DNA of 11,079 nt from DATIYF01 sp035517775. GTDB taxonomy: Bacteria; Acidobacteriota; Terriglobia; Terriglobales; Acidobacteriaceae. Below are positions 5,779 through 11,079 of the stretch, one piece after another. Both the position numbers and the translations under genes were made by a program. The stretch is from NCBI GenBank assembly GCA_035517775.1, contig DATIYF010000050.1:1-11079 (forward strand), read 5' to 3'. The notes under the pieces were generated by a model. The model saw only the letters and a list, made by a program, of their open reading frames with translations. It searched no databases and was not told the origin of the DNA. The stretch's first letter is position 1. Each line of letters begins with the position of its first letter.

Positions 5779-7830
5779 GTGATCGAATCTTTGCTGCAAC
5801 GCAAAATTGAAAAGCGTGCCCTTCAAGTCCGCCTTCCCGGCCGCGTTCTTTTCCTGACCGAAGATCCCGAGCTCATCAAACGCCAGCTTGCCGGCGAGGA
5901 CCTTCCCTGGGATACGAAAAATCCCGCCGCCAACCCCAAGCTGCGCGACGATATTTCCACCGACGAAATCACCCCCGCGCACATCTGCTTCTTCTTCGAC
6001 CAGACGCTGGGAGAATTTCCCTACACCGGCCTGAAATGCGGCGCGGAAACGCCCATCCAGCGCGGCGATGTGAAGAAGGGCGGCTTCGTCGCCGCGGTCA
6101 GCGGCAAGCGCCGGGGCAAAGGCTCCAGCCGCGAGCAGTCGCCCTATGCCGAGCTTTGTGCCGGAATCCAGGTGGTGATCGCCGAAAACATCGAGCGCAT
6201 TTACAAGCAGAACTGCCAGAACCTGGGGGTGCTCACCTCAACCGATTTTTCTCTGATCGATAAAATCCGCGCCGGGGAGGAAATTCCCCTGGCCGAATTC
6301 ACCCGGGGCGAAGATGAAATTACCCGGCAGATCATTGAGCATGGCGGCCTGTTCCACTTCAACGTGGCCCGCCTGCAGGGTAAAGTCTTCCTGCCGCCCA
6401 TCCAAACGCCCAAGCGCCCTATGACCCTGGCCGAGAAGATCTTCGCCAAACACATGGGTCGTGTGGGGGCGGGGCTTGGCCCCGCCCAGGCCGAGCCGGC
6501 CTCGGCCGTCAAGCCCGGCGACGCCGGCTTCGCCCGCACCGATCTCCGCTTCAGCCACGAATACGTCACTCCCATGGCCGCCATCTTTTTCGACCACCTG
6601 GTCGGAAAAGACGCGCCGGTCAACGATCCATCCTCCGTCGTTTTCTTCCGCGATCACCTCACCTTCCTCGACGACGTCATCTCCGAGCAGAAGCGCAAAA
6701 TGGGCTTGCTCGACCTGGCCACCCAGCTCAAGCTCAAGCAAGAGGATTTCGCCCGCCAGCGCGGCATCCGCCTGCACGGAGAACTGAAAGATCGCAAGGG
6801 TTCAGAAGGCATTTGCCATTCCGTGGTCCTCGAAAGCTACGCGCTGCCCGGCCAGTTGATAGTCGGCTCCGATTCGCACACGCCGCACTCCGGCGCCATC
6901 GGCTGTGTCGCCTTCGGCATCGGCACTACCGACGTTTTCAATTCCTGGATCACCAAAGACGTGCGCGTGCGCGTGCCTGAGTCGGTGAAAATCATCATCC
7001 GCGGCAAGAAACACCCCAACGTCACCGCCAAAGATTTCATCCTCAAAATCCTGAGCCTCGATTACGTGCGCAGCGGCAAGGCGCTCGCCAAAGTCATGGA
7101 GTACGCCGGCCAGGCCGTCGAAGAGCTCAGCGTGGATGAGCGCGCCACCATGACCAACATGGCCGCCGAAATCGGCGGATTCACCGGCATCGTCGCCCCC
7201 GACGAAAAAGCCGTCGAGTTTCTCATGCAGCGCCGCGGCATGGAACGCGCCCGGGCCGAAACAATGATCGAAGGCCTCTCCAGCGATCCCGGCGCCGAGT
7301 ACGCGCACGTGATCGAGCTCGAGGCCGGCGAAATCACGCCTATGGTCGCGACCCCCGGCGATCCCGGCAACGGCAAATACATCCGTGAACTGAACACTCC
7401 GGTGCCGGTCGAACTCGCCTACGGCGGCACCTGCACCGCCGGCAAAAACGAAGACATGGATATGTACGCGCGTGTGCTGGCCGATGCACTGAAGCAGGGC
7501 AAGCGGATCGCCGCTTCAACCAAATTTTTCATCCAGTTCGGCTCGCAGGAAACGCGCGACTACTGCGTGCGCAAGGGCTATCTCGAAATCTTTCAGAAGG
7601 CCGGCGCGCAGGTCATCGAGCCCAGCTGCGGGGCCTGCATCAATGCCGGCCCAGGCGTGACCACGCGGCCCGACCAGGTCGTCATCAGCGCCCAGAACCG
7701 CAACTTCCCCGGGCGCAGCGGCCCCGGCCAGATGTACCTCGCCAGCCCTCTCACCGTCGCCGCCAGCGCGGTGGCAGGCTATATCGTCGAGTACGAACCG
7801 AGCGGGACAAGGGAAATGGTGCCCAGCTAG
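5779..7830 (+). CDS. Single-chain aconitase-superfamily hydro-lyase, LeuD-like domain fused before LeuC-like domain
   Basis: The 683-residue protein begins VIESLLQRKIEKRALQVRLP. Its first ~205 residues form the swivel (small-subunit, LeuD-like) domain, with DDISTDEITPAH (57-68) and the substrate-loop signature GKRRGKGSSREQ (109-120). From PMTLAEKIFAKH (about 214) it is the catalytic large-subunit domain, with VGSDSHT (362-368), then the three [4Fe-4S] ligands Cys552 in GGTCTAGKNEDM and Cys617/Cys620 in PSCGACINAGPG. The enzyme should catalyse a dehydration/hydration isomerisation of aconitate, isopropylmalate, homocitrate or methylcitrate type; sequence alone does not settle which. No leuA, leuB or prp gene is adjacent. 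Domain order recalls AcnB (swivel before catalytic), without its N-terminal HEAT-like domain. The GTG at 5779 follows GGGG at about 7 nt. A GTG at 5677 adds 34 residues that do not resemble the family. Confidence 0.88.
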   Translation: MIESLLQRKIEKRALQVRLPGRVLFLTEDPELIKRQLAGEDLPWDTKNPAANPKLRDDISTDEITPAHICFFFDQTLGEFPYTGLKCGAETPIQRGDVKKGGFVAAVSGKRRGKGSSREQSPYAELCAGIQVVIAENIERIYKQNCQNLGVLTSTDFSLIDKIRAGEEIPLAEFTRGEDEITRQIIEHGGLFHFNVARLQGKVFLPPIQTPKRPMTLAEKIFAKHMGRVGAGLGPAQAEPASAVKPGDAGFARTDLRFSHEYVTPMAAIFFDHLVGKDAPVNDPSSVVFFRDHLTFLDDVISEQKRKMGLLDLATQLKLKQEDFARQRGIRLHGELKDRKGSEGICHSVVLESYALPGQLIVGSDSHTPHSGAIGCVAFGIGTTDVFNSWITKDVRVRVPESVKIIIRGKKHPNVTAKDFILKILSLDYVRSGKALAKVMEYAGQAVEELSVDERATMTNMAAEIGGFTGIVAPDEKAVEFLMQRRGMERARAETMIEGLSSDPGAEYAHVIELEAGEITPMVATPGDPGNGKYIRELNTPVPVELAYGGTCTAGKNEDMDMYARVLADALKQGKRIAASTKFFIQFGSQETRDYCVRKGYLEIFQKAGAQVIEPSCGACINAGPGVTTRPDQVVISAQNRNFPGRSGPGQMYLASPLTVAASAVAGYIVEYEPSGTREMVPS

Positions 7831-7856
7831 CAGAAGTCTCTCTCCCGGAACCCTAT

Positions 7857-7900
7857 CATCCTGAGCGGAGTCGCGCCGCAGGCGCGGCGGAGCCGAACCT
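7857..7900. repeat. REP-like hairpin element (TCATCCTGAGCG type)
   Basis: Just after the hydro-lyase gene is TCATCCTGAGCG followed by CGCGCC-GCA-GGCGCG (7872-7886), a perfect 6-bp stem extendable by a wobble and one more pair, and then an AGCCGAACCT end. Elements that begin TCATCCTGAGCG, carry a variable GC hairpin and end in a CGAAGGACCT-like tail are, from memory, widespread intergenic repeats in Acidobacteriota and some other phyla. No U-tract follows, so terminator activity is doubtful. Only one copy is in the window. Confidence 0.55.
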
Positions 7901-7943
7901 CGCTATAAGTCCCTAGAAACACGAGCCTTCACGCGCCGGCGTG

Positions 7944-7949
7944 TATATA
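7944..7949 (+). promoter_or_regulatory. -10 candidate immediately before the orphan gene
   Basis: TATATA ends 8 nt before the ATG at 7958, with no Shine-Dalgarno between them. As at glmU, this arrangement would give a transcript with almost no leader. No clear -35 is seen. Confidence 0.3.
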
Positions 7950-7957
7950 TTTGACCT

Positions 7958-8269
7958 ATGACTCGGGACGAGGCATGCGAACTGATCATTGACGGCTTGA
8001 ACTACGCCGCGTACCGGGAAACCGACTCATCACTTTTCGATTCCGACAAAAACTGCCTTTTCGGCTCCGAGCACTATCAGTCTGGTCGCCATATCGCAAG
8101 GCCCAGCCCTTGGCCAGACGGGGACTTTGAAGGAAAGATGGCGACGTTGCTCCGTTGGGCCAACTCTCTCAACCACGGGAAGCAGGCTTTCCAGGACGCG
8201 CAAAAACTTCTTGAAACAGAAGAGAGTGTAATCGGTCGCGTCATTCGGCGCGCGAACTGCCTCGCCTGA
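7958..8269 (+). CDS. Hypothetical protein, 103 residues
   Basis: I do not recognise this protein. It begins MTRDEACELIIDGLNYAAYR, is soluble-looking, with no signal peptide or membrane helix, and has a helical C-terminal half (GKMATLLRWANSLNHGKQAF, then an acidic-basic segment ending RANCLA). It has four scattered cysteines and no known motif. Third codon positions are visibly less GC-rich than in glmU or the hydro-lyase, and no ribosome site precedes the ATG. It is not in an operon: a repeat lies upstream and a minus-strand tRNA downstream. It may be a recently acquired gene, or an open frame by chance. A longer antisense frame covers the same bases but is explained by the tRNA. I rate it slightly better than even. 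Confidence 0.45.
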   Translation: MTRDEACELIIDGLNYAAYRETDSSLFDSDKNCLFGSEHYQSGRHIARPSPWPDGDFEGKMATLLRWANSLNHGKQAFQDAQKLLETEESVIGRVIRRANCLA

Positions 8270-8418
8270 AATGCCTCGTCTGAACAGATGCCGACGGTCA
8301 ATTGCCTCGCAGCGAAAAGAACAATGGCCCCGATCTCTCGGAGCCATTCTCCAATCCGTAGTGTGAGCACTCTGTCTATCCCAGTATTCGAAAAAGCACC
8401 TTACGGTGTCAAGTAACC

Positions 8419-8448
8419 TGAGGAGATTATCTCTGCGTTTTCTCCTCA
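8419..8448 (-). other. 8-bp inverted repeat downstream of the tRNA
   Basis: On the minus strand TGAGGAGA and TCTCCTCA pair perfectly around a 14-nt loop, beginning 26 nt after the tRNA 3' end. It could mark the end of the tRNA transcript or a processing site, but there is no U-tract, so a classical terminator is not supported. Confidence 0.3.
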
Positions 8449-8473
8449 AACAGAACTCCTCCACAAGGGAGAA

Positions 8474-8545
8474 TGGACCCGGCGGGATTCGAACCCGCAT
8501 CTGCGACTGTGACAGAGTGCCATGTTGCCATTACACTACGGGCCC
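8474..8545 (-). tRNA. tRNA with Asp anticodon GTC, imperfect anticodon stem
   Basis: The 72-nt minus-strand sequence folds as a cloverleaf. The acceptor stem is GGGCCCG with CGGGTCC (one wobble). The D arm is GTGT-AATGGCA-ACAT. The T arm is GCGGG-TTCGAAT-CCCGC (perfect), the discriminator is A, and CCA is not encoded. The anticodon loop is CTGTCAC, with T33, anticodon GTC at 8513-8511 and A37, which reads Asp codons. The anticodon stem GCACT/AGTCG pairs only in its inner three positions and leaves G-G and C-C mismatches at the outer two, unless one C is bulged. The discriminator is A, whereas bacterial tRNA-Asp normally has G. It may therefore be a degenerate or specialised copy. The tRNA identity is secure; normal function is not. 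Confidence 0.8.
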
Positions 8546-8657
8546 TGTCGTCAGGATTGCGATCTGATGATCCGGTTACAAGGTTACGCGTCACAATTTG
8601 TACGTCCTCATCCAGACTGGAACCGGTCCTTGATCTTGGTCATCTTGCCCATATCCG

Positions 8658-8834
8658 GTGGAGGCTGAGACGACGCGCCGGGCGGTGGAGGCGCATGCCG
8701 CCTACCACATCCATTTTTACGATGGTCTCATCATCGCCGCCGCCGAGCGCGCCGGGTGCCAACGGATCTGGTCCGAAGACCTGAACCCTTCTCAAAAATA
8801 CTTCGGCATCACAGTGGCCAATCCATTTCGATAA
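8658..8834 (+). pseudogene. VapC-type PIN-domain toxin, C-terminal remnant
   Basis: The frame ending at the TAA 8832-8834 reads VEAETTRRAVEAHAAYHIHF, then YDGLIIAAAERAGC, then RIWSEDLNPSQKYFGITVAN and PFR. This is the C-terminal half of a PIN-domain ribonuclease as in VapC toxins: the family shows FYDALIVAAA.EAGC, then a SEDL/SEDM segment, then GL.I.NPF. The conserved acidic residue is Asp22 in FYDGL. PIN proteins are about 130-140 residues, so the N-terminal half, which holds the first catalytic Asp, is missing. The same frame has a TGA at 8631-8633 and nothing PIN-like before it in any frame. No antitoxin gene is next to it. I infer a dead toxin gene cut by rearrangement between the tRNA and codon 1 of this fragment; GTG at 8658 is not supported as a start. 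Confidence 0.7.
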
Positions 8835-8928
8835 ACATTCAGGGTGGCGACGCAACACCGCTCTGTCATCTCGGCCACAGCCTGGCCTTCCGAAGAAAGG
8901 GCGCACGGAGTGGAGAGACCTGCTGTCG

Positions 8929-10239
8929 ATGCTTGAACTCCACGCTCCCGCGGGAGAGAATGCCACGACCATGGCCGCCGAATCTTCCCGCCCAATGCAC
9001 GGTGTGCTCGCCCTGCTGGCAATTTCTCTCTTCATCAACTACATAGACCGCGGCAGCCTCTCCATCGCCGCGCCTCTGGTGAAAGATGAATTTCACCTCA
9101 CCGCCACGCACCTTGGCCTGCTGCTCTCATCCTTCTTCTGGACCTACTCGCTTTTCCTGATCGTCTCCGGCTGGCTGGTGGACCGCTTCAACGTCAACTG
9201 GGTGCTGGCCGGCGGATTCCTGCTCTGGTCACTGGCCACCGCGGTCACCGGTATGGTGCACGTCTTCGCCGCGCTGCTCGCGGCGCGGCTGGCCCTGGGC
9301 GCGGGCGAGTCGGTCTCCTATCCCGCCTGCTCCAATCTTCTGTCGCGCCACTTTCCCGAGCACCGCCGCGGCTTCGCCAATGCCGTCATCATCGCCGGCA
9401 TGGCCTGTGGCTCGGCCTTCGGCACCTTCGGCGGAGGCCTCTTCCTCGGCCGTTTCGGCTGGCGGCCGTTTTTTCTTCTGCTCGGCCTGGCCGGGCTTCT
9501 GTGGCTGGCGCCGTGGTCTTATTGGACCGTGCGCCACGCCAACCTAAAGCCCTCGCTCGATGCCGCATCAAACCATTCCGCACCCACCATGCTGGCGATT
9601 CTGCGCCAGCGCTCCGCCTGGGGAACCTGCGCCGGTCTTTTCTGCATGGATTACGCGCTCTATTTCCTGATCACCTGGCTGCCTTTCTATCTGGTGCGCG
9701 ACCGCGGCTTCTCGCTGGCTACGATGGGAAAAATCGGCGGCCTGGCCTACCTGCTGATGGCGCTTTCCACCACCGCCGCGGGATGGGTTTCTGACCTGTG
9801 GATCGCCGCCGGCGGCAGCCCCACGCTGGTGCGCAAGACCTTCATGTGCGCGGGACAAATCGCCACTGGAATCCTGTTGGCCGCCTGCGTGGTGAGCGGC
9901 ACCCAGCTTGCCGTAGCATGGTTGCTTCTGGCAACCGTGGCCTGGGGCGTCAGCGCCTCCAACACCTGGGCCATCACTCAGACACTGGCCGGGCCGCTGG
10001 CGGCCGGCAAATGGACCGGCCTGCAGAATTTCATGGGCAATCTGGCCGGCGTGGCCGCGCCCGCGCTGACCGGCCTGCTGCTGGACCGCACTGGTCGTTT
10101 CTTCTGGCCCTTTGCCATTACCGCGCTCATTACCATGGCCGGTTCGCTTACCTGGATATTCGCCGTCGGCAAGCTGCTTCCGATTGACTGGACCCGTGCA
10201 TCCTCTGGCCTCGCAGTAACCCCTCTGACCGAGCCATGA
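8929..10239 (+). CDS. MFS transporter, probably anion:cation symporter (ACS) family
   Basis: The 436-residue protein is hydrophobic throughout, with about twelve predicted membrane helices beginning near residue 24. The first helix ends NYIDRGSLSIAAPLVKDEF (from 37), the loop between helices 2 and 3 has GWLVDRFNVNW (81-91; the MFS G-x-x-x-D-R signature), and helices 4-5 contain ARLALGAGESVSYPACSNLL. NYxDR with a following PLVKDEF is typical of the ACS branch (hexuronate, phthalate, glucarate and similar organic anions). The substrate cannot be told from sequence. The ATG at 8929 has GGAGAG at 11 nt; the in-frame ATG at 8971 (MAAESSRPMHG) has GGAG at 14 nt and is almost as likely. There is no co-directional catabolic gene beside it. 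It follows a dead PIN gene and precedes a repeat-bearing gap. Confidence 0.88.
   Translation: MLELHAPAGENATTMAAESSRPMHGVLALLAISLFINYIDRGSLSIAAPLVKDEFHLTATHLGLLLSSFFWTYSLFLIVSGWLVDRFNVNWVLAGGFLLWSLATAVTGMVHVFAALLAARLALGAGESVSYPACSNLLSRHFPEHRRGFANAVIIAGMACGSAFGTFGGGLFLGRFGWRPFFLLLGLAGLLWLAPWSYWTVRHANLKPSLDAASNHSAPTMLAILRQRSAWGTCAGLFCMDYALYFLITWLPFYLVRDRGFSLATMGKIGGLAYLLMALSTTAAGWVSDLWIAAGGSPTLVRKTFMCAGQIATGILLAACVVSGTQLAVAWLLLATVAWGVSASNTWAITQTLAGPLAAGKWTGLQNFMGNLAGVAAPALTGLLLDRTGRFFWPFAITALITMAGSLTWIFAVGKLLPIDWTRASSGLAVTPLTEP
8945..8956. promoter_or_regulatory. 12-bp perfect palindrome at the MFS gene start
   Basis: CTCCCGCGGGAG is a perfect 12-bp palindrome with no loop. It lies between the two possible start codons of the transporter and supplies the GGAG for the second. 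If 8971 is the real start, it would be a leader-region operator candidate. If 8929 is the start, it is simply coding. GC-rich palindromes arise readily by chance here. Confidence 0.2.
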
Positions 10240-10322
10240 GCGCGGCGGCCGTGGGAACCGCGCCCACCTTAGAATTTCCTGCTCTCATTCGTTCAACCCC
10301 ACCACCGACACCTCTGAGAATT

Positions 10323-10354
10323 CCTTCGTGGTCCTTCGTGCCCTTCGTGGTTAA
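10323..10354. repeat. Triple CCTTCGTG intergenic repeat
   Basis: CCTTCGTG occurs three times (10323, 10333, 10342; spacings 10 and 9), ending GGTTAA. Read on the minus strand it is TTAACCACGAAGG followed by two more CACGAAGG units, a form I remember as a common dispersed intergenic repeat in environmental bacteria including Acidobacteriota. It is non-coding. Confidence 0.55.
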
Positions 10355-10476
10355 TCTGGGGTCCCTATGCGCCAACCGGGGAATGGAGCAGAATCGCCGT
10401 CCGGCGGCCCTGAGACGCCATTCGGCCTTACCCGGCCGGGCGGGAATGAGATATCCTGTACCCATCCGACCATTCT

Positions 10477-10485
10477 TGCTAGAAT
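10477..10485 (+). promoter_or_regulatory. Extended -10 promoter of fdxA
   Basis: TGCTAGAAT combines the TGN extension with TAGAAT (10480-10485), one base from the TATAAT consensus. The -35 at 17 nt upstream is poor (TGTACC), which is typical of extended -10 promoters. The implied start near 10492 leaves about 52 nt of leader containing AGGAGA at 10528-10533. Confidence 0.5.
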
Positions 10486-10543
10486 GTGCGGTTCCGTGGG
10501 GCAGGAGCTCCGGCCCGGAACCCGTCCAGGAGAACAAACGCCA

Positions 10544-10804
10544 ATGGCATACGTGATTGCTGAACCGTGCATCGGGACCAAAGATACCGCCTGCGTAGAT
10601 GCTTGCCCGGTGGATTGCATCCACCCCAAAAAGGACGAGGAAGCCTACGCCACCGAAGAGCTGCTCTACATTGATCCCGTGGAGTGCATTGATTGCGGCG
10701 CCTGCGTGCCGGTGTGCCCGGTGTCGGCCATCTTCGTGCTCGACGACCTGCCGGAGAAGTGGAAAGAGTTTACCGCCCGCAACGCGGCCTACTACGGAAG
10801 ATAG
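10544..10804 (+). CDS. fdxA: 7Fe-type ferredoxin, FdxA-like ([3Fe-4S] [4Fe-4S])
   Basis: This is a small cytoplasmic electron carrier of 86 residues, beginning MAYVIAEPCIGTKDTACVDA. Cysteines are at 9, 17, 21, 25, 48, 51, 54 and 58. In the first motif the position three after Cys9 is Thr, so the first cluster keeps only Cys9, Cys17 and Cys58 as ligands, the pattern of [3Fe-4S]. Cys21, Cys48, Cys51 and Cys54 (ECIDCGACVPVC) make the [4Fe-4S] cluster. The order matches Azotobacter FdI and mycobacterial FdxA, and the tail PEKWKEFTARNAAYY is typical of FdxA. Length is shorter than the ~106-residue Azotobacter form. The ATG has AGGAGA at about 11 nt, an extended -10 promoter upstream and a hairpin terminator downstream, so it is a single-gene unit. 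Its redox partner is not evident here. Confidence 0.93.
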   Translation: MAYVIAEPCIGTKDTACVDACPVDCIHPKKDEEAYATEELLYIDPVECIDCGACVPVCPVSAIFVLDDLPEKWKEFTARNAAYYGR

Positions 10805-10833
10805 CTTTCAGCACTCAGCCGTCAGCTTTCAGC
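10803..10833. repeat. TCAGC-rich repeat, left arm
   Basis: Starting inside the fdxA stop codon, the 10-mer AGCTTTCAGC occurs twice (10803-10812 and 10824-10833) with related ACTCAGC and GTCAGC units between. The 17 nt at 10815-10831 match, in inverted orientation at 14 of 17 positions, the segment at 10990-11006. Clusters of this kind are, from memory, dispersed intergenic repeats in environmental genomes. Confidence 0.5.
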
Positions 10834-10862
10834 AAGAGCAGTTTTCACCGGTGGCGGCTTTC

Positions 10863-10894
10863 AAGGCGCGATTCCTTTTCAGGAAACGCGCCTT
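10863..10894 (+). terminator. Strong hairpin terminator after fdxA
   Basis: AAGGCGCG (10863-10870) pairs perfectly with CGCGCCTT (10887-10894). Inside, after an A-A mismatch, TTCCT pairs with AGGAA around a TTTC loop, giving 13 base pairs. The stem ends in TTT followed by CGCTTGT, a short U-rich tail. It lies 59 nt after the fdxA stop and before recO. The symmetric AA/TT flanks would also let it act in the other direction. Confidence 0.6.
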
Positions 10895-10989
10895 TCGCTT
10901 GTGTGGAATTGTTAGGCCCTCAATCGCGAGGCTTTGGAAGGTTGCGGTGTTGTCTTGCCCGGGAGGTCCAAATGCCAAGGCTAATGGCT

Positions 10990-11006
10990 TGAAAGCTGAA
11001 CCCTGA
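10990..11006. repeat. TCAGC-rich repeat, inverted right arm
   Basis: TGAAAGCTGAACCCTGA is the imperfect inverted copy (14 of 17) of 10815-10831. The 158 nt between the arms contain the fdxA terminator and no gene. The related GAACGCTGACTG run continues to 11015, just before recO. Confidence 0.45.
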
Positions 11007-11020
11007 ACGCTGACTGCTCC

Positions 11021-11079
11021 ATGCCCCTGAAAGAATCAGAAGCGATCGTGCTGCGCACCTATCCGCTGCGCGAGGCGGA
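11021..11079 (+). CDS. recO: DNA repair protein RecO, first 19 codons (cut by window edge)
   Basis: The frame opening at the ATG 11021 reads MPLKESEAIVLRTYPLREA and runs off the window. This is the usual RecO N-terminus (a basic start, then EAIVLRTxPLxEAD), the first strands of its OB-fold. RecO works with RecF and RecR to load RecA on SSB-coated single-stranded DNA. No strong Shine-Dalgarno is visible upstream; the preceding bases belong to a TCAGC-type repeat, which leaves its promoter undefined. The match is short, so the call rests on one motif. Confidence 0.75.
   Translation, partial: MPLKESEAIVLRTYPLREA

Larger units (their letters stand above)
10240..10543. other. 304-nt gap between the MFS gene and fdxA
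   Basis: I see no gene here. It holds short GC stems just after the MFS stop (for example GTGGG 10251-10255 with CCCAC 10263-10267) without a U-tract, the CCTTCGTG repeat (10323-10354), and the fdxA promoter and ribosome site. An open frame that starts inside the MFS stop codon (ATGA, 10236) runs through the repeat and into fdxA and is not credible. Confidence 0.6.

Noticed and set aside
7831..8473. Possible integrative element using the tRNA 3' end
   Set aside because: I found no integrase and no second copy of the tRNA 3' sequence in the window.
8030..8500. 156-codon minus-strand frame beginning MRVRIPPGP
   Set aside because: The opening is a translation of the tRNA 3' half, and the rest is antisense to the orphan gene with no ribosome site or family match.
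8473..8784. 103-codon plus-strand frame beginning MDPAGFEPASATVTECHV
   Set aside because: Its start is the antisense of the tRNA T arm and acceptor stem, a well-known false gene, and it overlaps the PIN remnant in another frame.
10236..10556. 106-codon frame starting in an ATGA overlap with the MFS stop
   Set aside because: The overlap looks like coupling, but the frame translates a dispersed repeat (WSFVPFVVN), crosses the fdxA promoter and ends inside fdxA.

Overview
This GC-rich window is ordinary bacterial chromosome dominated by housekeeping genes, with one small disturbed patch around a tRNA. Three things fit a soil Acidobacteriota-like genome: the gene set (an lepB/carA block, YvcK next to GlmU, a fused LeuD-LeuC-type hydro-lyase, FdxA, RecO), the short dispersed intergenic repeats (a TCATCCTGAGCG-type hairpin element, CCTTCGTG triplets, TCAGC clusters) and the tRNA without an encoded CCA. 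That assignment is an inference from memory of such genomes, not proof.

Region 1 (1-1530, minus strand): signal peptidase I (lepB), then a 32-codon single-helix membrane microprotein with a perfect Shine-Dalgarno, then carA (N-terminal 237 codons; the rest lies beyond the left edge). The genes are co-oriented. lepB and the microprotein are close enough to be co-transcribed, and carA may also have its own AT-rich promoter. Region 2 (1675-2139, plus): a divergent gene for a secreted Cys-rich protein of the PCYCGC-motif family.

Region 3 (2172-5577, plus): a TPR protein, then 9 nt later YvcK/GlmR (UDP-sugar-binding CofD-like protein), then GlmU. YvcK and GlmU both centre on UDP-GlcNAc, so this is a cell-envelope precursor block. 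Region 4 (5779-7830): a single-chain aconitase-superfamily enzyme with the swivel (LeuD-like) domain first and the Fe-S catalytic (LeuC-like) domain second.

Region 5 (7831-8928): a REP-like hairpin repeat, a 103-codon orphan gene, a minus-strand tRNA with Asp anticodon GTC and an imperfect anticodon stem, and the 3' remnant of a VapC-type PIN-domain gene. This is the most disturbed part of the window. Region 6 (8929-11079, plus): an MFS transporter, an intergenic repeat, a 7Fe-type ferredoxin (fdxA) with an extended -10 promoter and a strong hairpin terminator lying between inverted TCAGC repeats, and the first 19 codons of recO. I see no CRISPR array, complete insertion sequence, phage module or recognisable defence system. 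The items most worth following up are the lepB-linked microprotein, the atypical tRNA beside a dead toxin gene, and the fused hydro-lyase.
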